Source of the DNA: Aureitalea sp. L0-47
Lineage (GTDB): Bacteria; Bacteroidota; Bacteroidia; Flavobacteriales; Flavobacteriaceae
Assembly (NCBI RefSeq): GCF_026126405.1
Contig: NZ_JAFMTQ010000012.1
Span: forward strand, 1-64,000
DNA length: 64,000 nucleotides
Reading direction: 5' to 3'
This document shows, piece by piece, positions 16,314 through 23,934 of the stretch. Within the stretch, counting starts at the first letter, position 1; each line of letters opens with the position of its first letter. Below the pieces are notes generated by a model that did no database searches, was not told where the DNA came from, and saw only the letters and a list, made by a program, of their open reading frames with translations. The translations under genes were made by a program, and so were the position numbers.

Positions 16314-18803
16314 TTAATTGCCCAGAGATAGCAAGTTAGCAAACAATCTGTAAGCCCCACTAACCCCAGCCGGTAATTCCCTGAAAAAACTCAGTCCCGT
16401 ATACACATAATATCCGTTCCCATGAGATGCCACAAGGAGTGAGCCCCTTGTTTCCGGGTAGTTCTTGTCATTCATCGCAAGAATAGGAGTGAAGGCATCG
16501 TCCCATTCGTTAGGAAAATACAATCCACGTTCCTGTACCCATCCGTTGAAATCGGCCTGGCCGATCTTGTTGGGATTATTAAGTACGGGATGATCCGGCG
16601 CCAGAATAGTTACTTCGGAATGCTCATCTGTAACTCTATCCCTCGAAAGTTGTAAATGATAAGGAGCAAGATCTTCTGTAACGAGACGGCGATTCGTGTT
16701 GTACTGAACCACCATAACTCCGCCGTTCTTTACATAGTCCATAAGCACTTCTTTTTTGAAGGCCAGTTCGGGGACTGTATTGTACGCGCGGATTCCTACA
16801 ACGATGGCATCGAAATCTTTAATTTTTTCTGAAGTTATCGTGGCCGGGTCAAGCGTAGTGACATCATAGCCGATATATCCGAGATTTTCAGGAATGGCAT
16901 CCCCGGCGCCATTGATGTAACCGATACGATCGCCTTTCTTTTGAATATCGATACGAACTACTTTCGATTCTGAAGGCATCAATACCCGCTGAAACGGGAT
17001 ATGGTCGTAATCGATGCTCACAAGTTCCTTATCGTAGAAATTACTCCCCAGTGAAGCCAATGGCCTCAAATACCCTTCACTCTGAATGTCTGGTGGAGTA
17101 ACTATAAAGCTCAGTTTCTGGGAAGCTCCTTTGTTCTCAAGTTCGAATAGTTGTTGTTGTGGACTTACTTTCCACCCATCCGGATGGTTCAGTTGCAGTG
17201 TACCGTTAATATTATCGCGTCCGGCAACCACTTCTACAACTACCTCCTTGGCTTCACTTCCGGGAAAGATGATCACTTTTTCGGTGATGCTTGTGGTTAC
17301 CTCGGGTAACACCTCCAAGGGTTGGTAAACCTCACCTTTAACCGGATCGTTGTATTTGTACACCACTTCACGTTCCACCGTAAATTGCGTTCTACCCATG
17401 ATTAGATTGAACAGTATAGTCTCTGGTGCTGCTGTTTCAGGCACACCGACCAATGCTTCGGGTGCCTGGTACATTCCCAGGCTGCCTTTGGCATTAAGCC
17501 AGTAGGGGGCTGAATTCGTTGTCCGGGAGCTGTTGATTGTCGTGCTGAAATTGAAACGTTTATTATTCCGAAGAGAAACTATAGAATCCAACAACTTATC
17601 TCCCTGCTCGTTGGTCACCGACACCAAGGTGACTGAATAATCCGAGCGGTTTATAGCTTCGAGGGTTAGTTCGTAACTGCCTTTGGGATTGATAGAATTG
17701 GTGTTTGAAACTGCTTCCAGGAAAATACCGCCGCAATCTAAGATTAGCTTTTCCAGTTGCTTCGACTTTATCTCTCGCCAATGCGCATCTTCCAGGTTGC
17801 GAACCATTTCATAGGCGTGCAACAAACTTGGTATCATAGCCGCCGGATCCTCGAAATTGAAATTTTCTTCCAGTGGCACAAGAATGGCACCTATTGCATC
17901 GCCGCCTTTCACTCGTGACCAGCTGGTATCTATACCTTCGAAGAGGTTTGTTCTTTTCTTCTGAAAATCACCTTTCAGGAACTCCAGCCATTCACTCTGA
18001 TCACCTCGCCTGCCGGTGCTACCAAATCCCTGCGATTTGTGCATGCTCCTGCTCAGGGATGCAATTTCACCATTAGACAAGCCCAGAGAAGAATAATAAG
18101 TCCCCGTATTGAACTCAACGATATTTGTCATATCTGCATTTGCTCTTCGCTCAGGATCGTTGAAAAAGGACCAGTAGTTATTGAAGAATAGCCGTTTAGG
18201 TTGCCAGGTTCCATAGGTTTTGGCAGTTTCCGGGTACTGGGTTGCGTCTCCCACAAGATCGAAAGCATCATAGCTCAGCATACCCGAGGAGGTATGGTGC
18301 CCATGGGTAGCACCGGGAGTTCTGTGATCGAATCGATTAATGATCACATCGGGTTTGAATTTTCGAATCGCTCGCACTACATCACCCAATACTTCTTGCC
18401 GGTTCCAAATGGCAAGCGTTTCATCTGAATGCTTAGAATAACCAAAATCCACTGCCCTGGTAAAGAATTGTTCTCCTCCGTCTGTCCTTCTGGCCGCCAG
18501 TAGTTCCTGGGTACGGATCACACCCAGAAGCTCCCGAATTTCCGGGCCAATGAGGTTTTGTCCACCATCACCCCTGGTAAGGGAAAGATAGGCAGTGCGG
18601 GCTTTTATATCATTCGATAACCATGATATCAGACGTGTATTTTCATCGTCAGGATGCGCTGCAATATACATTGCCGATCCCAGGAAATTCAATTTCTGCA
18701 GATCGTGATACAGTTCTGAAGCAGTTGGTCTTGAGGGTTTTTGAGCCAGTGAAGAGAGTGCGGTACAAAGTACAATTAGTAGACTAACGTAGTATTTTCG
18801 CAT
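16314..18803 (-). CDS. PIG-L (LmbE-like) family deacetylase, secreted
   Basis: An 829-residue exported protein with a signal peptide (residues 1-20, ending LSSLA). The N-terminal domain is a zinc-dependent PIG-L/LmbE N-deacetylase: AHPDDE at residues 49-54 supplies the metal-binding His and Asp, and THGHHTSS further on supplies more His. The central ~300 residues are beta-rich. The C-terminal part (residues ~640-829) contains IGYINGAGDAIPENLGYIGYDV and GGVMVVQYNTN, resembling a class I glutamine amidotransferase-like or ThuA-like fold. The substrate is probably an N-acetylated sugar conjugate. It is the first gene of an operon with a 35-residue peptide and a symporter. Confidence 0.88.
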   Translation of the reverse strand: MRKYYVSLLIVLCTALSSLAQKPSRPTASELYHDLQKLNFLGSAMYIAAHPDDENTRLISWLSNDIKARTAYLSLTRGDGGQNLIGPEIRELLGVIRTQELLAARRTDGGEQFFTRAVDFGYSKHSDETLAIWNRQEVLGDVVRAIRKFKPDVIINRFDHRTPGATHGHHTSSGMLSYDAFDLVGDATQYPETAKTYGTWQPKRLFFNNYWSFFNDPERRANADMTNIVEFNTGTYYSSLGLSNGEIASLSRSMHKSQGFGSTGRRGDQSEWLEFLKGDFQKKRTNLFEGIDTSWSRVKGGDAIGAILVPLEENFNFEDPAAMIPSLLHAYEMVRNLEDAHWREIKSKQLEKLILDCGGIFLEAVSNTNSINPKGSYELTLEAINRSDYSVTLVSVTNEQGDKLLDSIVSLRNNKRFNFSTTINSSRTTNSAPYWLNAKGSLGMYQAPEALVGVPETAAPETILFNLIMGRTQFTVEREVVYKYNDPVKGEVYQPLEVLPEVTTSITEKVIIFPGSEAKEVVVEVVAGRDNINGTLQLNHPDGWKVSPQQQLFELENKGASQKLSFIVTPPDIQSEGYLRPLASLGSNFYDKELVSIDYDHIPFQRVLMPSESKVVRIDIQKKGDRIGYINGAGDAIPENLGYIGYDVTTLDPATITSEKIKDFDAIVVGIRAYNTVPELAFKKEVLMDYVKNGGVMVVQYNTNRRLVTEDLAPYHLQLSRDRVTDEHSEVTILAPDHPVLNNPNKIGQADFNGWVQERGLYFPNEWDDAFTPILAMNDKNYPETRGSLLVASHGNGYYVYTGLSFFRELPAGVSGAYRLFANLLSLGN

Positions 18804-18857
18804 TGTCGGATGGGTTATTCAGAGACGTCCAAATATACCCAAAATGGCACTGAGCAG

Positions 18858-19412
18858 TTAATCTATTGGCTGTTCTTTAACATTTTTATCATCCTCGTTC
18901 AAGAACTCGTCGAGGTCATCCGGTTTTACAACCGTTACTCCTTTTTGCAACATCAAACTGTTTGGATAGGTGATGATCTCGTCTTTTGTTGTCCTCATCA
19001 CAACATGAAACCCCTTGATATCTTCTATGGTACCTTCAAAATCATACTCTTTGTCGTGGATGATAATAAAATCCCCAATCTTGTAGGGAAAGGTAAAGAA
19101 CATTATGATCCCGCTGGTCACATTGGAAAGAATAGACCACTGGGCGAAGAAAGCGATGCCTATAACTGCAAATACCGAAGACATAACAAAACCTACGTCC
19201 TCGAATTGTACTCCCCAGACCAATATCAACCCAAATATGATCAGGAAAATAATTCCGAAATCTATATACTTGATAACCAATCCGGTACGGTGTTCAAGTC
19301 TGTTGGAGCGACGGGAGAACCTTTTTACAACGCCAACCAGTATCCATCGCAATACAATGTGAAAAACAATGATGACCGCTGTTTGTAACAGTTCCGGTAG
19401 GAATTCTTTCAT
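18858..19412 (-). CDS. Small-conductance mechanosensitive channel family protein (MscS)
   Basis: A 184-residue inner-membrane protein. Two or three membrane segments (residues ~9-30, 48-66, 75-95) lead into the MscS pore and beta domain: FFAQWSILSNVTSGIIMFF (TM3 region with small residues), then PYKIGDFIIIHDKEYDFEGTIEDIKGFHVVMRTTKDEIITYPNSLMLQKGV. It is a short MscS with only a stub of the cytoplasmic vestibule and an acidic tail (DDLDEFLNEDD). It probably releases osmolytes under hypo-osmotic stress. It lies 8 bp after the following lipoprotein gene on the same strand. Confidence 0.88.
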   Translation of the reverse strand: MKEFLPELLQTAVIIVFHIVLRWILVGVVKRFSRRSNRLEHRTGLVIKYIDFGIIFLIIFGLILVWGVQFEDVGFVMSSVFAVIGIAFFAQWSILSNVTSGIIMFFTFPYKIGDFIIIHDKEYDFEGTIEDIKGFHVVMRTTKDEIITYPNSLMLQKGVTVVKPDDLDEFLNEDDKNVKEQPID

Positions 19413-19420
19413 ATTTAAAA

Positions 19421-20368
19421 CTACGGATTTAATCCCAAAGAATCGCGGAGGGAGGTATCCGAGTTACTGTTTTTTGTCCAATATGCACTTCGAATGCGCT
19501 TGATTCTTTTGGCGGTAGTGGTCATACTTTCATTGGTTCCTCTCCATCCCACATTTGTTTCTTCCCATTTTTCAATTTCGAAGGGAAAGCTGCTGTTGAA
19601 ATAGATCACCAAATCTCGCCCTAGCGATGGATATCTGATCTCGTAAATGCTAAGGGAGTCGCCCTGCTTAAAACTTGCTGTCGCTTCATAGGCTCGGGCT
19701 TCTTTGTGTCGCAATCTCAGGAATTCGAAGGAGGGGATCATCTCAATATCACCAGTAGGAAGTTCTTCCGGGTTGATCCGTATCCTGTTCCATATTTCAT
19801 CTTCCAGCCAGGTTTTGGGAAGGTTAAGATTTTGGTCTCCTTCCGACTCAAAATACGAATGTCCTGTAAACTCGTACTCCTCCCGATTGTTCAGTTGCAT
19901 GTATACCTGACCACACCATTCCTGTACCGAATTGGCCACCTTTAACGCATGTTTATCCGTTTGAACCGGGTTAAAAACACTGGTCATGATAGAATAGGGG
20001 TATATTCCGGTTAGGAATTTTTTTGTACCGTTGAACTTTATCACCGGAATGTTCTCCTTCGCGTAGCGATCGGATTTTACCTGCTTGTCCGGCTTAAAAT
20101 CTTCAGTAACGAAAACCGTAACCGCGGTGCCCTCTCGTAATTCACCATAGCGCTCCTGAGACAATGCATACGAAGTGATCTCGGCCTTTCCGGCATACCA
20201 GTACTCTTTGAATTCGGAAGTGATTCTTCGTTTACTCTCTTCATTGTTTTTTTCTGAAAGTACCAGGGACGCATTGTTTATACTGATATTCCCCGAATTA
20301 TTGTTGCAACTGTAGGTGAAGATCCCCAATAGTGCAATTCCGAAGAAATATTGGAACGATTTATTCAT
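19421..20368 (-). CDS. Putative lipoprotein of unknown function
   Basis: A 315-residue protein whose N-terminus MNKSFQYFFGIALLGIFTYSC is a lipoprotein signal peptide with a lipobox Cys at residue 21, followed by a polar linker CNNNSGNISINN. The mature part is mixed alpha/beta (KRRITSEFKEYWYAGKAEITSYALSQERYGELREGTAVTVFVTEDF, VNSVQEWCGQVYMQLNNREEYEFTGHSYFESEGDQ), with no motif I can assign. The ATG at 20366-20368 is preferred over a TTG three codons upstream. It lies between maf and mscS in the same orientation. Confidence 0.8.
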   Translation of the reverse strand: MNKSFQYFFGIALLGIFTYSCNNNSGNISINNASLVLSEKNNEESKRRITSEFKEYWYAGKAEITSYALSQERYGELREGTAVTVFVTEDFKPDKQVKSDRYAKENIPVIKFNGTKKFLTGIYPYSIMTSVFNPVQTDKHALKVANSVQEWCGQVYMQLNNREEYEFTGHSYFESEGDQNLNLPKTWLEDEIWNRIRINPEELPTGDIEMIPSFEFLRLRHKEARAYEATASFKQGDSLSIYEIRYPSLGRDLVIYFNSSFPFEIEKWEETNVGWRGTNESMTTTAKRIKRIRSAYWTKNSNSDTSLRDSLGLNP

Positions 20369-20400
20369 AGCATTCAATTTGCTGTAAAGCTACAACAATC

Positions 20401-20988
20401 TTAACGCGCTGCCAGAGCCATTAACGTTTTGTAAACAAGACGGGTGGGTAATCCCATCACGTTGAAGTAGGAACCTTCCAACCGTTCTATACCGATATAC
20501 CCGATCCATTCCTGAATACCATAACTTCCAGCCTTATCGAAGGGCTTGTAGGTTTGCAGGTAGTATTCGATCTCTTCCTCGGTCAACTCCCGAAACCAAA
20601 CCCTGGTGGTATCGTTCACTACTTCCTGAAAGTCGGATCCCGTAAAACACACAGAAGTGATCACATCGTGGACGGAACCACTTAACTGGCGTAACATATT
20701 TCTCGCCTCTTCGAAATTACCCGGCTTATTGATTGCCTCGTTGTTCATCCAAACTATGGTATCGCTCGTCACCACTATGTCTTTCTCTTCGAGGTCGTTA
20801 AATGCCGATGCTTTAAGTCGTGCCAGGTAATCTGTTATCTCCGAGCCCGACAATTCGGGTGGAAAATCTTCTTCTACCGGGCGTACGTCAATAGTGAAGT
20901 CCAGATCCAGTTCCCGGAAGAAATGCTGTCTTCGTGGTGAGCCTGAAGCAAGAATTATATTGTAATCTTTGAGTTTTTCTCTAAGCAT
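20401..20988 (-). CDS. maf: Maf family nucleoside triphosphate pyrophosphatase
   Basis: A 195-residue Maf/HAM1-superfamily protein. The N-terminal ILASGSPRRQHF (residues 12-23) is the family signature that binds the nucleotide phosphate. The conserved VEEDFPPE, VTSDTIVW and SYGIQEWIG segments follow. The family hydrolyses dTTP/UTP or modified nucleotides to monophosphates, a housekeeping role; overexpression blocks septum formation in some species. It overlaps the upstream GNAT gene by 8 bp and belongs to a minus-strand run with UbiA-type, KdsC-like and DUF2520 genes. Confidence 0.94.
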   Translation of the reverse strand: MLREKLKDYNIILASGSPRRQHFFRELDLDFTIDVRPVEEDFPPELSGSEITDYLARLKASAFNDLEEKDIVVTSDTIVWMNNEAINKPGNFEEARNMLRQLSGSVHDVITSVCFTGSDFQEVVNDTTRVWFRELTEEEIEYYLQTYKPFDKAGSYGIQEWIGYIGIERLEGSYFNVMGLPTRLVYKTLMALAAR

Positions 20989-21583
20989 TTGCAGAAACTT
21001 TTTTAAGCAGTTCTCTTTTAACGTTTGAAAACCATTCTTCCTTTAAAATACTGAGGACTATGCTGTCCCGTCGGCCACCCGGACTAGTGCAATTAGATCG
21101 CAAAATGCCTTCCACCGTGCAGCCTATACTCTTCATGGCAGCGATACTTCGGTCGTTTTTTGCATCCGCACGGAACTCAACTCGTTCCACTCCGATATCT
21201 TCGAAGGCAAAAGTAAGCAGTAGTAATTTACAGTGCTTGTTCAGGCCTGTGCCCTGGAACTTTTTGCTGTACCAGGTGTAGCCAAGCTGTAGTGTGTTGT
21301 GCTTGCTCTGAATATCATAGAAGCGGGTGCTACCCGCGTATTCTCCAAACTGTTTATCCCAAATAATAAAAGGGTAGGAGGTTCCATTTTTTCTTTGCTG
21401 AAGGGCGAACTCCATATATGTTTTTAGATTCTCCTTCCCATTTGCCGGGATCAGTGAATAGGTCCATAGGTTTGGTTCGTTCAGGGAAAATTGAAGTAGT
21501 TTTTCGAAATCATCTTCACCTAATGGACGAAGCAAAACGCGTTCGTTTTCCAGGATGTGAGATGTTGATGGATCGAAGTTCAT
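20981..21583 (-). CDS. GNAT family N-acetyltransferase (RimJ/RimL type)
   Basis: A 200-residue acetyltransferase. It begins ILENERVLLRPLGEDDFEKLLQFS, the N-terminal strand and helix of RimJ/RimL-type GNATs; the acetyl-CoA region is LQLGYTWYSKKFQGTGLNKHCKLLLL (residues ~97-122, with the Q/R-x-x-G-x-G/A pattern as QGTGLN) and the following VERVEFRADAKNDRSIAAMKSIGC. The acceptor is unknown; such proteins acetylate ribosomal protein N-termini or small amines. It overlaps maf by 8 bp and lies 7 bp after the UbiA-type gene. Confidence 0.9.
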   Translation of the reverse strand: MNFDPSTSHILENERVLLRPLGEDDFEKLLQFSLNEPNLWTYSLIPANGKENLKTYMEFALQQRKNGTSYPFIIWDKQFGEYAGSTRFYDIQSKHNTLQLGYTWYSKKFQGTGLNKHCKLLLLTFAFEDIGVERVEFRADAKNDRSIAAMKSIGCTVEGILRSNCTSPGGRRDSIVLSILKEEWFSNVKRELLKKVSANA

Positions 21584-21590
21584 TTCAGAA

Positions 21591-22496
21591 TTAAATAAAA
21601 CGGTAACAGATCATAGAACACATTCCCGTGAACATTACTACTTTTAGGATATTCGACAGTTTACCAAAATCCTTTGCTGTTTCAGAGGTCCAGGCCCGGA
21701 TACAAAAATAGATCAGTGGTGCAACAATTCCGAAGAGAAAATAAAAGACCATAAGCTTCTTGTCGTACAAATAGACATAGACATACGCGATGATCGACAG
21801 GGCAAAACCAATACCTAAAATAAACACAAGGTTGGAGGTCCGCGAACGCCCCAGGACAATAGCCAGGGTGTTTATACCGCCATTCTTGTCGCCATTGATG
21901 TCTTCCAGGTCCTTTACTATTTCACGGATGATATTCACGATAAAGGCAAATAAAGCATAGTCGAAAACTATCTTTGAAACCAGTCGTTGCTCTTCCGAGA
22001 GGCCATTGGATGCCATTGGATAAAAGTCGAATATAAGGACGACTAACAAGCTGAAAGCAACCAAAACTGAAATGAGCAAGTTGCCTACCAGGAGCATTGC
22101 TTTCAACTGACTCGAATAAATATATAGCAAGGCCGAGATAACGATAAACGTGGCTGCCAGTCCTGGTTTTCCCAATTGGTTGGCGAGAATGAATCCGCAT
22201 AATACGCCTATCACATTCAGAAGAATAAAAAATGTATACGCCGTTTTCTCGCTGATCTTTGTACCTACGATCCGCTTGTCCGGTTTGTTGATGCGATCGA
22301 TCTCCTGGTCGTAAATATCATTGATCACATTTCCTCCTGCCGCTATAGCCAGCGTTGCCAGAACCAGTAGTCCGAATTGAGTATTGTTCATAACGGCTTC
22401 CACCTTGAAAGCATCGAACAGCACAAATTTGATCAGGATCTGTACGACACCTAATAACAACAGGTTTACAGGACGAATTATGTAGAGGTAAGCCAT
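21591..22496 (-). CDS. UbiA family prenyltransferase, geranylgeranylglycerol-phosphate geranylgeranyltransferase-like
   Basis: A 301-residue integral membrane protein of the UbiA superfamily with about eight membrane segments. The first Asp-rich motif NDIYDQEID (N59-D67 in NVINDIYDQEIDRINKPDKR) and the second, near residue 200 (DLEDINGDKNGGINTLA), bind the prenyl diphosphate through Mg2+. This sequence group in Bacteroidota is usually named after the archaeal ether-lipid enzyme geranylgeranylglycerol-phosphate geranylgeranyltransferase; whether it makes an ether lipid, a quinone or another prenylated product here cannot be told from sequence. It is clustered with KdsC-like, GNAT and maf genes. 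Confidence 0.88.
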   Translation of the reverse strand: MAYLYIIRPVNLLLLGVVQILIKFVLFDAFKVEAVMNNTQFGLLVLATLAIAAGGNVINDIYDQEIDRINKPDKRIVGTKISEKTAYTFFILLNVIGVLCGFILANQLGKPGLAATFIVISALLYIYSSQLKAMLLVGNLLISVLVAFSLLVVLIFDFYPMASNGLSEEQRLVSKIVFDYALFAFIVNIIREIVKDLEDINGDKNGGINTLAIVLGRSRTSNLVFILGIGFALSIIAYVYVYLYDKKLMVFYFLFGIVAPLIYFCIRAWTSETAKDFGKLSNILKVVMFTGMCSMICYRFI

Positions 22497-22502
22497 CGGA
22501 AA

Positions 22503-23036
22503 TTAGTCGTATCTGGCCGAAGTACCCGGTGATGAGATCCATTTACCCTGGACTTTGAGGACTTGTTCCACCACATCTCGAACACAACCATTTCCACCCA
22601 TCTTATGTGAGATATACTTGGAAATGTTCTTTATTTCGGGGACTGCATCCTGTGGACAGCAGGGTAGACCCACATGCTGCATCACCTCCAGATCTGGAAT
22701 ATCGTCGCCCATGAAAAGTACATTTTCCTTATTCAGGTTCTTGGCCGCGAGATAATTATTCAGGGTTTCTGTCTTCTGATGCGTCCCAAGGTAGATATCT
22801 GTAATACCCAGTCCGCTGAGTCGGGCGCGAACTCCTTCGTTGGTTCCGCCACTTATGATACACACATTAAAGCCCCTGTCTACGGCGGTTTTCAGCGCGA
22901 AACCGTCTTTAGTGTTCATGGTGCGGTAGAGTTCGCCATCAGTTGTAATTATAACGTTCCCATCGGTTAAAACACCGTCCACATCGAAGACGAGGGTAGT
23001 GATATGCTGCAGATATTCCTTATAACTTTTTTCCAT
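22503..23036 (-). CDS. kdsC: HAD-IIIA hydrolase, KdsC-like (KDO-8-phosphate phosphatase)
   Basis: A 177-residue haloacid dehalogenase phosphatase of the KdsC (C0) group. FDVDGVLTDG (residues 17-26) carries the catalytic Asp pair, ISGGTNEGV near residue 60 supplies motif II (Ser), and FMGDDIPDLEVM near residue 110 the Mg2+-binding Asp pair. KdsC removes phosphate from 3-deoxy-D-manno-octulosonate 8-phosphate in lipopolysaccharide core synthesis. The small size with no cap domain fits. Its start overlaps the end of the DUF2520 gene by 17 bp. A related nucleotide-sugar phosphatase role is possible. Confidence 0.86.
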   Translation of the reverse strand: MEKSYKEYLQHITTLVFDVDGVLTDGNVIITTDGELYRTMNTKDGFALKTAVDRGFNVCIISGGTNEGVRARLSGLGITDIYLGTHQKTETLNNYLAAKNLNKENVLFMGDDIPDLEVMQHVGLPCCPQDAVPEIKNISKYISHKMGGNGCVRDVVEQVLKVQGKWISSPGTSARYD

Positions 23037-23784
23037 AGGTTTCCTTAATGGAGTGCGTCAGTAGTTCGTAAATCTCACGAAACCGACTGTTAGTTAGTAA
23101 ATGTAAATGATTTTCGATTGTGTTTTCGTCCCCTCGTCTGGCGGGACCTGTTTGAGCATCTACTGGAGGTAACGACTGGATTTTATCTGCTGTTTCCGCG
23201 ATAAGCGGTTTTAACAGGTCGAAGTCGAGCTGATGTTCCCCAAGTATTTCGCTCGCCATATGGTACAAATGATTCGGAAAATTACTGGCGAAGACGGCCG
23301 CGAGGTGCAGTTTTTTTCGCTCTTCGGAAGAGATCACTTTTACTTTTTCTGAAATACTTTCGGCCAGCTGCACCAGCATAGCTTCATCTTCAGGATGTTT
23401 TGCTTCAATACATATGGGCACCGTTCTTAAATCCATAGTTCGTTCCGAAGAAAACGTCTGTAAGGGATAGAAAACCCCAGCTCGGTCATGTTTCTTAAGC
23501 GCCTCCAGAGACTTACTACCTGATGTATGTGCTACAACGGAATTGTGTTTCTTGAGTTTATCCGAAAAGCTCTTGATGGCATCGTCCGGCAAGGCGATAA
23601 GGTACAAGTCGGCCCTCGTGAGATCTCCTAGTTCGTGTATGAATTCCACCTTTTGAAGAGATTCGGGAACTTCACTTTCGGAACGGTTGTAGATCTGGAC
23701 CAATTGGGCAGCATCAGATTGTTCCAACGCCAGGCACAAATGTTTACCTACGTTTCCAAAGCCCAAAACAACAGTAGAAATCAT
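23020..23784 (-). CDS. Rossmann-fold DUF2520 protein
   Basis: A 254-residue NAD(P)-binding protein. The N-terminal Rossmann motif VVLGFGNVGKHL (residues 5-16, GxGxxG) is followed by YNRSESE and LIALPDDAI. The C-terminal half is a helical DUF2520 domain containing the conserved HLAAVFASNFPNHLY (residues ~155-169) and TGPARRGDENTIENHLHLL. The family resembles ketopantoate-reductase or F420-dependent oxidoreductases, but no substrate is known. It is the first gene of the minus-strand run leading through kdsC, ubiA-like, GNAT and maf. A near-consensus promoter element TACCTTCG lies a few bases upstream. Confidence 0.88.
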   Translation of the reverse strand: MISTVVLGFGNVGKHLCLALEQSDAAQLVQIYNRSESEVPESLQKVEFIHELGDLTRADLYLIALPDDAIKSFSDKLKKHNSVVAHTSGSKSLEALKKHDRAGVFYPLQTFSSERTMDLRTVPICIEAKHPEDEAMLVQLAESISEKVKVISSEERKKLHLAAVFASNFPNHLYHMASEILGEHQLDFDLLKPLIAETADKIQSLPPVDAQTGPARRGDENTIENHLHLLTNSRFREIYELLTHSIKETYGKKL

Positions 23785-23912
23785 AAGACGAAGGTACTAA
23801 CTTTTTTTCGACAAATGCATCCGGCACTGGCCTCAGAGATGCTTAAAAAGATTCTTTAGAACCAATACAATACACTTAACAAAATTTAGTAGTAGGAATG
23901 CTCACAATTGGC

Positions 23913-23920
23913 TAAATTTG
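23913..23920 (+). promoter_or_regulatory. -7 promoter element TAAATTTG of the ccsBA gene
   Basis: TAAATTTG fits TAnnTTTG exactly and lies 14 nt upstream of the ATG at 23935, implying a very short leader. It makes the upstream TTG (23908) an unlikely start because it precedes the element. No -33 TTG is seen. Confidence 0.6.
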
Positions 23921-23934
23921 CAAAAAATTTGCAA

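Noticed and set aside
18810-19388. 192-residue plus-strand open frame over the mscS region
   Set aside because: It lies opposite a clear MscS protein, has no recognisable motifs and is rich in cysteine and aromatic residues typical of an antisense frame.
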